Below, in pieces: positions 7,716 to 15,194 of a stretch of 64,000 nucleotides of DNA (the stretch's first letter is position 1; the number at the start of each line of letters is the position of its first letter). Source of the stretch: a virus. The stretch is from IMG/VR virus record IMGVR_UViG_3300028581_000011, positions 1 through 64,000 of that record, one strand, 5' to 3'. The notes under the pieces were generated by a model that was given only the letters and a program-made list of their open reading frames with translations, was not told the DNA's origin and did no database searches. The translations under genes and the position numbers were made by a program.

Positions 7716-10025
7716 TTACTTGCTGCCAGTGCAGTAAGCACGCACACCAACCTTAGCCAAGCGAATGGAAAGCTCAGCCTGTTGAGAAGCTGTCTTCTCT
7801 GGGTACGTTAGACCTACAGCCGTACGTACGTCGTTCAGATCATGTATGCGCTGTGCAAGCTTTACGAGTGTGACAAAAGCCTGCTGCTTCCTGTACGGCC
7901 ATGCACGCTTGATAATAGTCTCTGCCAATGCGTGCAAGATGGCCGTCTTCTCTGCGGACAAGTGCATACCGTACTTACGACGTGACTGTATGAAACGACG
8001 AATCGGGCCATTGCCATTAAATATGCGGCGACGGCCATAGGACGCAGGATAACCACTCGCAGGCGTAGCAGGAGCCTGTACGGGTTCCTCTATCGTGTCC
8101 TTTATGTTGGCCATAGCCGATGCAGGAGCCGCGTCATCCATAGTGAAATTGGCTGCAGGATGCTCAGGTGCAGCTGCAAGCATATTGCCACCGTTAGGCG
8201 CAGGTGCTGATGCAGGAGATGGAGGAGCCATCATAGAAGCTGCACCTATGCCAAGCCTAGAAGCCAGCGATCCGCCATAAAGCGATCCAGCAGGTGCGGC
8301 AGCATTCGCAGCAGCCATACCTTCTATGGGCGCAGATGCACCAATAGAGATAGGCGGCTTGGGAACACTGGCACTCATAGAGGCCATACCAGGTATAGGC
8401 GCAGATGCACCAACAGACAAAGGCTCAGGAGTCGGCGCAGGAGCCTGCGGTGCAGCCATAGGCCTGGGCGCATACATAGGAGCCTGCCTACGGAAACCAA
8501 AACGAGCGCTAGTCTTCATCGATAACGGTTTCGCAGGCTTGGGTAGGCTAGATGCAGTTACAGGAGAAGGCTTAGGCTTGTATCCACCCTGCCACATATT
8601 CGTCGGGAAATCCGGTGCCGCCATGGGCTTCGGTGCCGAAGGTGTTACAGAGATCGAACGCTTAGGCGCTTGCGCAACAGGTGCAGGTGCAGGAGGAGGC
8701 TTAGGTACAGATCCGTACGTATCGACATTAGCACTAGGTAGCGGTGTAGACGCTCCTGGGGCCAGCCTAGCACCAGGAACCGTAGGAGCAGGAGCAGCCG
8801 GTTGAGTCGCTTGAGGTGCCGGTGCTGGAGGTTTCGGTAACGGCGGCGGCGCTGGAGGCGGCACAGTGTCTTTCACATTAGCCATTGCTACAGGAGCAGG
8901 TGCAGCCTGCGGAACAGGCCTTTGTACATAAGTGCTGCCCATCTGATTACGTGCATTGTTGCCCGTGACGTTAATGGCCGCAGCCGTACCAAGACCAGCC
9001 ACATCAGGCATAGGGCCAGCTGTGGGCATAGGATTGGCAGCAGCTATATCCGCAGGTATCGGAATAGCTCCAGGTCCGTTGTACGAAGGCATACCAGGAG
9101 CTGTGCCAGACATGACAGTAGACTGACGAGGACGGTACGCAGGGCCACCAGCATTAGCAATGGCCCGTGTTTCACTCTGTAGCTGCCTGAACGCTGGGTC
9201 AGACTGCAAACGACCTCTCGTAGCTGCGTGCAAACCATTGGCAGACGAGTCCACAGACGGCGGTGGGCCAGAGAATGTCTTCTGAGCAATAGGTGACTCT
9301 TGACCACCCATAGCACCACCAAGATCGGCTGTAGACTTAGCCTGTGCATACTCGCGTGTAGCTGCACGATCAGCCTGCAGCTGCTGTATCTGCTCCGGTG
9401 TGAAGCGATCACTCACATTGCCGCCATAACGCTTCAATGCCTCAGGGCTGGCATTACGAAGCGTACTGCGCATGTAACGACGCTCACGAGCAGCCATCTC
9501 TTCACCACGATTGCCAAGACGACCCCAGTTGGCCGGCAAAGGCTCTGCTTGTCCCTTAGCCTGAACAGGCGCAGGTGCAGGGGCAGGCTCAGGTGTCGGC
9601 TCAGGAACAGGATCTTTGATGTTGGCTACGGCCGGTGCAGGAGTTGGCTCAGGCGCAGGTGCCGGAACCGGAGGAGGCGGCGGTGTAGACACGGGCTGCC
9701 ATGACGGCGTGCCAAAAAAGGCCGAGGCCGCAGATTGGCCAAGCATTGCGTCGGATAAGCCACGATCTGTATTGCCAGAAGAGCTTAGTCCAAATAGCGG
9801 TACGCCGTTGGCAGGACCGACAGTGAACTCAGGCGCAGGATTGGCTCGCCTGGCATCCAGCTGCGGTGTATTGCCGCGTGCAGGTCCTGGCTGAGTCAAA
9901 GGCGTGTACGGCCGATTGGTAGACAGCGAGTTAGCAATGCTGTCCAATGCCGATGAGGTTGCCTTTGAGCTATCGGGCAGCGAGGCAGCGAGCTGACCTA
10001 GATCCGACACGTTGACAATTGGCAT
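7716..10025 (-). CDS. 769-aa Pro/Ala-rich repeat protein, probable virion component
   Basis: The frame extends upstream to 10079, but the ATG at 10025 (MPIVNVSDLGQ) is preferred: it follows the stop of the ribbon-helix-helix gene directly and has GGAG in its leader. The protein is dominated by Pro/Ala repeats. A motif ANIKDP/ANVKDT/ANIKDT followed by a Pro-rich run occurs three times, and S-V/I-GASAPI-x-GMA occurs at least twice. The last ~120 residues are helical and basic, with a Cys near the end. It is unrecognised. Composition and neighbours suggest an elongated virion or host-interaction protein. Confidence 0.75.
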   Translation of the reverse strand: MPIVNVSDLGQLAASLPDSSKATSSALDSIANSLSTNRPYTPLTQPGPARGNTPQLDARRANPAPEFTVGPANGVPLFGLSSSGNTDRGLSDAMLGQSAASAFFGTPSWQPVSTPPPPPVPAPAPEPTPAPAVANIKDPVPEPTPEPAPAPAPVQAKGQAEPLPANWGRLGNRGEEMAARERRYMRSTLRNASPEALKRYGGNVSDRFTPEQIQQLQADRAATREYAQAKSTADLGGAMGGQESPIAQKTFSGPPPSVDSSANGLHAATRGRLQSDPAFRQLQSETRAIANAGGPAYRPRQSTVMSGTAPGMPSYNGPGAIPIPADIAAANPMPTAGPMPDVAGLGTAAAINVTGNNARNQMGSTYVQRPVPQAAPAPVAMANVKDTVPPPAPPPLPKPPAPAPQATQPAAPAPTVPGARLAPGASTPLPSANVDTYGSVPKPPPAPAPVAQAPKRSISVTPSAPKPMAAPDFPTNMWQGGYKPKPSPVTASSLPKPAKPLSMKTSARFGFRRQAPMYAPRPMAAPQAPAPTPEPLSVGASAPIPGMASMSASVPKPPISIGASAPIEGMAAANAAAPAGSLYGGSLASRLGIGAASMMAPPSPASAPAPNGGNMLAAAPEHPAANFTMDDAAPASAMANIKDTIEEPVQAPATPASGYPASYGRRRIFNGNGPIRRFIQSRRKYGMHLSAEKTAILHALAETIIKRAWPYRKQQAFVTLVKLAQRIHDLNDVRTAVGLTYPEKTASQQAELSIRLAKVGVRAYCTGSK

Positions 10026-10027
10026 TA

Positions 10028-10294
10028 CTAAGCTCCTACGGGATCCGTCCCCGAAATGTTGTTCAACAGAGCAACGCACAGCTGATTAAGGCTTGTGCGC
10101 CGTTTGTGCGATTCGTCCTTGAGCGCCTGATGCAATGCGGCAGGTATACGCAATGATACCGGCCGCATGTCCATGGTCTGTAATTGACCAAAGTCGACAA
10201 GCTGCCGAGTGGACTGTAGTTCGTAGAGTTCGTTTATGGCGTTGGCAATCTCTTGCAGACGCCCTTCCGTGTCGTCGGAACGGAATACAAACAT
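10028..10294 (-). CDS. Ribbon-helix-helix DNA-binding protein, 88 aa
   Basis: Residues about 46-80 (MRPVSLRIPAALHQALKDE, then HKRRTSLNQLCVALLNN) match the ribbon-helix-helix fold of HicB C-terminal or Arc-like regulators: a short beta strand with alternating polar residues, then two helices with the SLNQ turn. The N-terminal half is a predicted coiled helix that could add oligomer contacts. It likely acts as a dimeric transcriptional regulator. A TATAAT box and a 15-bp inverted repeat flank its start, suggesting autoregulation. It lies directly before the 769-aa gene. Confidence 0.75.
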   Translation of the reverse strand: MFVFRSDDTEGRLQEIANAINELYELQSTRQLVDFGQLQTMDMRPVSLRIPAALHQALKDESHKRRTSLNQLCVALLNNISGTDPVGA

Positions 10295-10361
10295 TGTTGC
10301 TGTTTCCCTGTGGATTCCGTTACTGCGCTAGCTAGTTTTCATTATACGGAAGGGCGTCTGC
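10255..10361. promoter_or_regulatory. Promoter -10 box with 15-bp inverted repeat around the RHH gene start
   Basis: On the minus strand TATAAT lies at 10346-10341, 47 bases before the ATG at 10294. No good -35 box is seen. A perfect 15-bp inverted repeat has arms GCAGACGCCCTTCCG at 10255-10269 and its complement at 10347-10361. The upstream arm abuts the -10 box and the other lies inside codons 9-13 of the gene. It could be a paired operator for the RHH protein, or a hairpin in read-through mRNA that hides the start. Confidence 0.55.
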
Positions 10362-10385
10362 ATTACCTAGGCGGCTAGATAACGG

Positions 10386-10988
10386 CTACCATGACGACGA
10401 AGGCGTAGAGCCTGGCGGCGGGTCAGCTCGGATGACATCAGGCGAGTCGTTAGCAGGCGTATCAGATACAGCCACCCAATGAAATAGGTCGTCTGATGCG
10501 TTTTCCTCTTCATCCTCTGACTCGTCCTCTGGCTCGTCCTCTGGCTCATACTCTGACTCTTCGTCATTAGACTCGTATTCATCTTCATCTTCATCTTCTT
10601 CTTCGTCGTCATCATCACGGTAGCCATCAAGCTCAGATTCTTCTTCATCGTCCAACCGCAGCTGATCGTAGTAGCCGTAGTTGAACGAGAAATATATGAG
10701 CCTAATGCCTACAGCATAAAAGCCTAACAATATTCGCTGTAGCGCTGGACTGAAGCCGGCAGCAGTAAGCATGGCTACTGACATGCTTCGACCAGAAGCC
10801 ATATCGATCAGTACGACCATGTCAGACGTGAAAGCTACGCTGAAACCAGGTGCGCTATAGCCTAGTGTTGCTCGAGCAGATAAACGCCTACGGTCCTCAG
10901 ACGTTATATGGTCGAAATGCACAAAGGCCAGCTTGCTTGACTCATTAGCTATGAACCGACAAAAGTCTTCAGGAAGATCAAAGGCCAT
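10386..10988 (-). CDS. Hypothetical protein with acidic C-terminal region, 200 aa
   Basis: The start at 10988 (MAFDLPEDF) has AGGAG ten bases upstream and overlaps the previous gene by 11 bases; the frame is open further, to 11015. Residues 1-115 are a globular, partly hydrophobic domain. Residues about 117-170 are almost only Asp, Glu, Ser and Tyr; the last 30 are Pro/Ser-rich. No family is recognised. Long acidic tails recur in several proteins of this window. Confidence 0.7.
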   Translation of the reverse strand: MAFDLPEDFCRFIANESSKLAFVHFDHITSEDRRRLSARATLGYSAPGFSVAFTSDMVVLIDMASGRSMSVAMLTAAGFSPALQRILLGFYAVGIRLIYFSFNYGYYDQLRLDDEEESELDGYRDDDDEEEDEDEDEYESNDEESEYEPEDEPEDESEDEEENASDDLFHWVAVSDTPANDSPDVIRADPPPGSTPSSSW

Positions 10989-11565
10989 CAGTCTCGTGCT
11001 CCTGCTGCAGTTCACGCTGTATAGAGGCTATGGGTCCTTTGCCCATAGCAACAGCCTGCTCGTCCCTGAGCCTGTTGAATCCCATCTGACGAACAAGATC
11101 CATTAGGCCTTCCGTGGCAAACTTGATCTGTGTGCACAAGAAGCCTTCAGTCAGCCGCTCTTCAGGCTTGAACTTCGTGCTCGTTTGCACCTGCCAAGCC
11201 TTCTCACCAGCGTAGCCCGCCGTTACGGCTACGTGTAGAAACATTGGTGTTTCTTTCACAGGCGGCTGCGCAGAACGGCTGATGCTATCCCAAAAGCTGA
11301 GCAGCATTGCAAACGCATCGTAGTTGTCGCTGAATATAGCCTGTAGATATGCGCACTCGTCCGCGCCCAAAGCCAGGCCCTCTGGCGGATCTCTGGAAAG
11401 CAAAGCAAGACTGACACCTGGCTGATCATGCGCCAGGCACCAACGAAGGAAGCGTTTGACCTCGACCGATTTGACCTGCTCGCTGTCCAACGACATTGCA
11501 GCGGTGTACTCGCGAAACAGGTACTTCAAGACTTCGATGATAAGACGTGCGTCAATTTTGGCCAT
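10978..11565 (-). CDS. Hypothetical protein, 195 aa
   Basis: Unrecognised helical protein beginning MAKIDARLIIEVLKYLF. It is the first gene after a terminator and one of the recurring TAATTAGCGCTAATTA palindromes, which lies 18 bases upstream of the start, so it probably begins a transcription unit. No membrane segment or catalytic motif is visible. Confidence 0.75.
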   Translation of the reverse strand: MAKIDARLIIEVLKYLFREYTAAMSLDSEQVKSVEVKRFLRWCLAHDQPGVSLALLSRDPPEGLALGADECAYLQAIFSDNYDAFAMLLSFWDSISRSAQPPVKETPMFLHVAVTAGYAGEKAWQVQTSTKFKPEERLTEGFLCTQIKFATEGLMDLVRQMGFNRLRDEQAVAMGKGPIASIQRELQQEHETDGL

Positions 11566-11582
11566 CCGGCACCTGTGAGATG

Positions 11583-11598
11583 TAATTAGCGCTAATTA
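11583..11598. promoter_or_regulatory. Palindrome copy 1 (TAATTAGCGCTAATTA)
   Basis: Perfect 16-bp palindrome between the terminator at 11611-11634 and the start codon at 11565, 18 bases from the ATG. The same spacing is found at copy 3. On the minus strand it is flanked by GAATT on the left and CATC on the right. Confidence 0.85.
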
Positions 11599-11610
11599 AA
11601 TTCACCAATG

Positions 11611-11634
11611 AAAAAGGGCCACCTGAGTGGCCCT
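11611..11634 (-). terminator. Rho-independent terminator
   Basis: AGGGCCAC and GTGGCCCT form an 8-bp perfect stem with a 4-base loop. On the minus strand it is followed by TTTTT. It ends the transcript of the gene at 11657-11959. Confidence 0.85.
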
Positions 11635-11656
11635 ATCGTCCGCAAACTGTTACTGG

Positions 11657-11959
11657 CTAACCGCTTACGCGAACTTCGCCAGCGGGCGGCAAACCACCGG
11701 TCACAGACGGAATACGCCCAGTGACCGCGCAAACGCCGCTAACAGGCGCACTGACGCCCTGAACAGGTGCCAATGCAAACTGCTGACCGTTTGCCAGCTG
11801 AATCGTGTAGTTGCCAGTGCCTGGCCCGTAGGAAAGACCCACAGGACGAACCCTGGACAGATACGCGTCAGCGCCGCTACAAAAGCTGCGCACATCCGCC
11901 GGGATGTCGCCGTTCGGATATAGCAGATTGCACAAAAACTCTGTAAAGCACTTCTGCAT
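11657..11959 (-). CDS. Hypothetical small protein, 100 aa
   Basis: The ATG at 11959 is chosen because AAGGAG lies seven bases upstream; a GTG two codons earlier overlaps that SD. The sequence has three Cys in the N-terminal third, then a Gly/Pro/Val-rich beta-type region (PGTGNYTIQLANGQQFALAP). No family is recognised. It is the last gene before a terminator. Confidence 0.65.
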   Translation of the reverse strand: MQKCFTEFLCNLLYPNGDIPADVRSFCSGADAYLSRVRPVGLSYGPGTGNYTIQLANGQQFALAPVQGVSAPVSGVCAVTGRIPSVTGGLPPAGEVRVSG

Positions 11960-11982
11960 GATCACTCCTTCAGAATGACTTG

Positions 11983-12552
11983 TTACTGTTTGTAGATCTT
12001 CGGCTCAACGGCAGCACCGGCTAAGCCATTGATGTCGTTCTTCACTGCTGATCGCAAGTCGTTGAGTTCGCGTATACGCATAGACGTACGAATGTACTCT
12101 AACGATTGCTGCATTGTGAACTGATCAGGATCGTACGTGTACTTGCGTATCTTTGTCTCTAAGACCCACAACTCCAAATGGATCTTGTCCAACTTATTTA
12201 TCGGCTCGGCCAGCTTGGCATGAGTGCGCAACAAGAAATTGACGTTACTGCCATTTTCCTTATAGTCTAGCCACGTCTGCATATCAAAGGCCTTGAGTAG
12301 GCTACAACTGCAGTTGTTCGCCAGCTCGGATACGGCTGCGTACTTTGACGACAGCTCGTCATCGCTCAGGCTGAGAAGCTTAAGCCGCAATATGATCCAG
12401 CGATCAATCATCTCAGCAAGAGTCACCGTCATCTTGCCCGAAGCAGGAAGCTTAGGTGGCTCCGTGGACTTAACACGCAGAACTGCTGACCTTTCTCGGA
12501 CAGAAAAGGTCTTCCACGCATCGCGCAAGATAGTGGCAAAACGCCCGCTCAT
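11983..12552 (-). CDS. Hypothetical protein, 189 aa
   Basis: The start at 12552 (MSGRFATILRDAWKTF) overlaps the upstream stop as ATGA, which is why it is preferred over the longer frame to 12585. The protein is mostly helical, with many Leu, Lys and Glu residues in heptad-like spacing near the C-terminus. No motif is recognised. Confidence 0.7.
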   Translation of the reverse strand: MSGRFATILRDAWKTFSVRERSAVLRVKSTEPPKLPASGKMTVTLAEMIDRWIILRLKLLSLSDDELSSKYAAVSELANNCSCSLLKAFDMQTWLDYKENGSNVNFLLRTHAKLAEPINKLDKIHLELWVLETKIRKYTYDPDQFTMQQSLEYIRTSMRIRELNDLRSAVKNDINGLAGAAVEPKIYKQ

Positions 12553-12722
12553 GTCTTCGGCTTCCTTTTCTGACCGTACAGCCATGGCGGCTGCGAATTG
12601 GTTGGTTTGTCCGTCAGCGCTTTATTGACTTCATCGCGGTGCTCCTGTGTAGCTACGGGTAGTAACGAGGTACGTCTGGCCACTCTCTTAGCGGCCTGTT
12701 CGCCTAGATCTTTCGAGTCCAT
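12549..12722 (-). CDS. Hypothetical small basic protein, 57 aa
   Basis: A short ORF of 57 codons starting MDSKDLGEQAAKRVARR and ending in a Lys/Arg-rich tail. It overlaps the glycosyltransferase gene upstream by 19 bases and the next gene by ATGA, so it fits the translationally coupled chain exactly. Function is unknown. Confidence 0.6.
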   Translation of the reverse strand: MDSKDLGEQAAKRVARRTSLLPVATQEHRDEVNKALTDKPTNSQPPWLYGQKRKPKT

Positions 12723-13765
12723 ACGTTGTCTCCTATGGCTTCTTCCAGTCTAGGCGAGATCAGCGACGACAGCAATTCACGCGATTCCGATTGCTTACTA
12801 AGCAGTTTGCTGCGTACTTCTGCTGCCATAGCCCTGAGCCTGGAAAACCTTGCACGAATGTGGAACATGCCGTGAACTATCTCACGTAACACATCCAGGT
12901 TCGGGCTCATGCTGTGTATGTCGGGCCACAGCACAGTAGTTTCGCCTTTCAGCAGCACCTCAGGAATGTCCGCATACAGCTCAGCAGTCTGTACACAGTT
13001 AGGTGCAATCACAGGCGTACCGCTAAGCAGCATCTCTGTTAAGTACAGCTGCAGGGACGATACACCGGCATAATAGATGGCCTGATGTGAAAGATACAAG
13101 TCGTGCCTTACATCTTCAGACGGGCCAGAGACTATAGTCACCCTGTCTCCATACTGATTCAGTTGAGGACAACGCAATCGTTTGGAGCTGTATTCATCCA
13201 GCCACAACGTGACACGAATAGGTTCGTCGTCTAGCAGCATGGAGATGACATTGAAGATGGTTGAAGCCTGTGTGCGCATGGTATACGAATCGGCATACAC
13301 CAGTATGCTAGGCTCCGACGCCATGTTCGCTGTGGCTACATCAGGAATCCACTGTAGCACAATGGGATTGAACATCGGGCTTTCACGCAGAAACTCAGCA
13401 GCAGTTGCCGAGCTGCCGCATAGTATACCCGTGCAGAAGCGTAGGAACTCCCAATGCCTATCTTTCATCCTGTCTGGCGTGAATATGGCGAATTCTCGTT
13501 GCCATGGCTCAGCCTTCAGTTCCTTGTACAGATCAGTAACACCTGTGAAGATCACCTGTTGTTCTTTGTGCCACTTCTTCAGTGTGTCTAGCTGATCGCC
13601 ATAGTTCACGCGTACGTCCCACACCGAGTATGAGTTTCGTCGTGACGGCGTTGGTGACATCCAGCTCACTTCGTGTCCAATAGTCACCAGATAGTCTGCA
13701 ACCGACTGCAGCCAACTTCTTGTCTCTGTACTGCTGTAGTCAGCCAAGATGCCAACCTGACTCAT
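12704..13765 (-). CDS. Probable GT-B-type glycosyltransferase, 353 aa
   Basis: The start at 13765 (MSQVGILADY) overlaps the preceding stop as ATGA. It has two Rossmann-like halves: the first contains VGILADYSSTETRSWLQSVA and the second SILVYADSYTMRTQ. Near residue 265 a late motif (LYLTEMLLSGTPVIAPNC) is typical of GT4-like GT-B enzymes, where E-G-S/T-P-V binds the sugar nucleotide. It would transfer a sugar from an activated donor. It sits in a three-gene glycosyltransferase run next to the portal gene. Confidence 0.65.
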   Translation of the reverse strand: MSQVGILADYSSTETRSWLQSVADYLVTIGHEVSWMSPTPSRRNSYSVWDVRVNYGDQLDTLKKWHKEQQVIFTGVTDLYKELKAEPWQREFAIFTPDRMKDRHWEFLRFCTGILCGSSATAAEFLRESPMFNPIVLQWIPDVATANMASEPSILVYADSYTMRTQASTIFNVISMLLDDEPIRVTLWLDEYSSKRLRCPQLNQYGDRVTIVSGPSEDVRHDLYLSHQAIYYAGVSSLQLYLTEMLLSGTPVIAPNCVQTAELYADIPEVLLKGETTVLWPDIHSMSPNLDVLREIVHGMFHIRARFSRLRAMAAEVRSKLLSKQSESRELLSSLISPRLEEAIGDNVWTRKI

Positions 13766-14418
13766 CTGTGCGCTCTCCCTTGGAAGTAAGGACAATGCAA
13801 ACGATCCTGTGAAAATGTCGTGTAGTGCATTCCTTGCCTCCACACACAGTAATCAAAGCTGAGCTGGTCCCTGACACTGTTGTTAGACAACTCATGCCAC
13901 CACAGCTCATTGAACACACGCACTTGGTCTGAATGTCGTCTAATCAATGCACAAGTCTCAGCCAGACCGTTGTTGGCAGGATAGCCTTCCTGCTTGTATC
14001 CGAAGATCTGACGCTGCATAACAACAGGGTCATCTTTCTTCAGACGCAGACATGCGGATAGTTCTTCGTACACGCAGCTACGTTGACGATGCTTGAACAC
14101 GGCAATATCTGTGCTTGTCAGATAGCGCTGCACAAGCTGTTCTGGATCACACAACGGTGTGAAGTTGCCATCCACCCATAGCGTGTAATCGGCAGATGGA
14201 AACACAACATGAGACAGCAACTTGTGCTGTCTGGCCTTACGCTGGGCATTCACATGGCTGAATACAGAAGGCAGAATCTCCCAGCCAGATAGTCGTTGTG
14301 GCGTCTTCACATCCATGAAGGCAACACAACGAGTACCGGGTGAGACAGTGGGCAGATACAGATGATCTTTAGCCACCATTGGGCCGAAGATTGCTGTGTA
14401 GACTACGGTACCGGACAT
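13762..14418 (-). CDS. TOD1/MUCI70 (DUF616)-like glycosyltransferase, 218 aa
   Basis: VVYTAIFGPMVAKDHLYLP at the start, then TRCVAFMDV and YTLWVDGNF near residue 80 match the DUF616 family: a GT-A-like fold with an aspartate-based donor site (W-DGN). The FGYKQEGYPANNGLAE and SFDYCVWRQG segments fit the later part of the family. It overlaps both neighbours. Acceptor and sugar are unknown. Confidence 0.65.
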   Translation of the reverse strand: MSGTVVYTAIFGPMVAKDHLYLPTVSPGTRCVAFMDVKTPQRLSGWEILPSVFSHVNAQRKARQHKLLSHVVFPSADYTLWVDGNFTPLCDPEQLVQRYLTSTDIAVFKHRQRSCVYEELSACLRLKKDDPVVMQRQIFGYKQEGYPANNGLAETCALIRRHSDQVRVFNELWWHELSNNSVRDQLSFDYCVWRQGMHYTTFSQDRLHCPYFQGRAHR

Positions 14419-15185
14419 TGCCTAGGCTCCTCAGCACTAGACGCTCTGTACCAGCCCGTATGCTTGTGTTTGTCGCCACGCGACACAGCTCTGTAGTGGA
14501 ATACAAAACTAGATGGCACAAAGCCTATCCTGAAACGTCTAGTTAGCCAGCGTGTTTGAAGCTCGTCCTCATTGCCTGTCAGCTTGTACTTAGGGTCAAA
14601 CACGTACTGCTTATTAAACGCTCCAGCCCACCACACGTCTGTTCTAGCTACTGTGCAGTAGCCATTGATCTTGCTGGAGACTATGCCTGTCCTAGCGTGC
14701 CTAGACTGTAACTCTGCGGCTACCGTTGCCAGGTCTGCAGGATCGTCAGATGTGACATAGCCGGGCAGATAACGTGTAACTGATTGACGCTGCCTATTGG
14801 TTCTTCCAGGCGCGTTAGTTATCGGGCCCAACAAATGCCAGCCACCAGCCAGTCCTGCTCGCACAGGTTCCCACCAACCCGGTGTGAATATGATGTCTGA
14901 GTTACCCGCTATGGCGTATGTGAATCCATGCGACCTTGCGTAGGTCAGGCCGTGATTCCACGAGCGAGTAAGGCCGTCTTGTCGACCAAACCTATAGATC
15001 TGAATACGGTCGCGCGGTAGGTCATGAGCCCAGGCAGCCCAGTTCTGCTGATCAAAGCCAGGAGAACAATCATCAACAACCAGCGCAAAAGAGTCTGGTG
15101 GAGAATGTTGCAGAAAACTGGCCACAGCACGACGACTGTATACGAACTTGCCGTAGCTTGGGCAGATAAACAGTAAGCGGCCCAT
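14403..15185 (-). CDS. GT-A (GT2-like) glycosyltransferase, 260 aa
   Basis: LLFICPSYGKFVYSRRAVASF at the N-terminus, VVDDCSPG around residue 37, LTRSWNHGLTYARSHGFTY and then AGNSDIIFTPGWWE give the nucleotide-sugar fold of GT2-like enzymes. The usual DXD appears as NSDI. Later GNEDELQTRW resembles the ED acceptor-base motif. It is directly downstream of the portal gene, with a 9-base gap. Confidence 0.75.
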   Translation of the reverse strand: MGRLLFICPSYGKFVYSRRAVASFLQHSPPDSFALVVDDCSPGFDQQNWAAWAHDLPRDRIQIYRFGRQDGLTRSWNHGLTYARSHGFTYAIAGNSDIIFTPGWWEPVRAGLAGGWHLLGPITNAPGRTNRQRQSVTRYLPGYVTSDDPADLATVAAELQSRHARTGIVSSKINGYCTVARTDVWWAGAFNKQYVFDPKYKLTGNEDELQTRWLTRRFRIGFVPSSFVFHYRAVSRGDKHKHTGWYRASSAEEPRQCPVP

Positions 15186-15194
15186 AACACGCCT

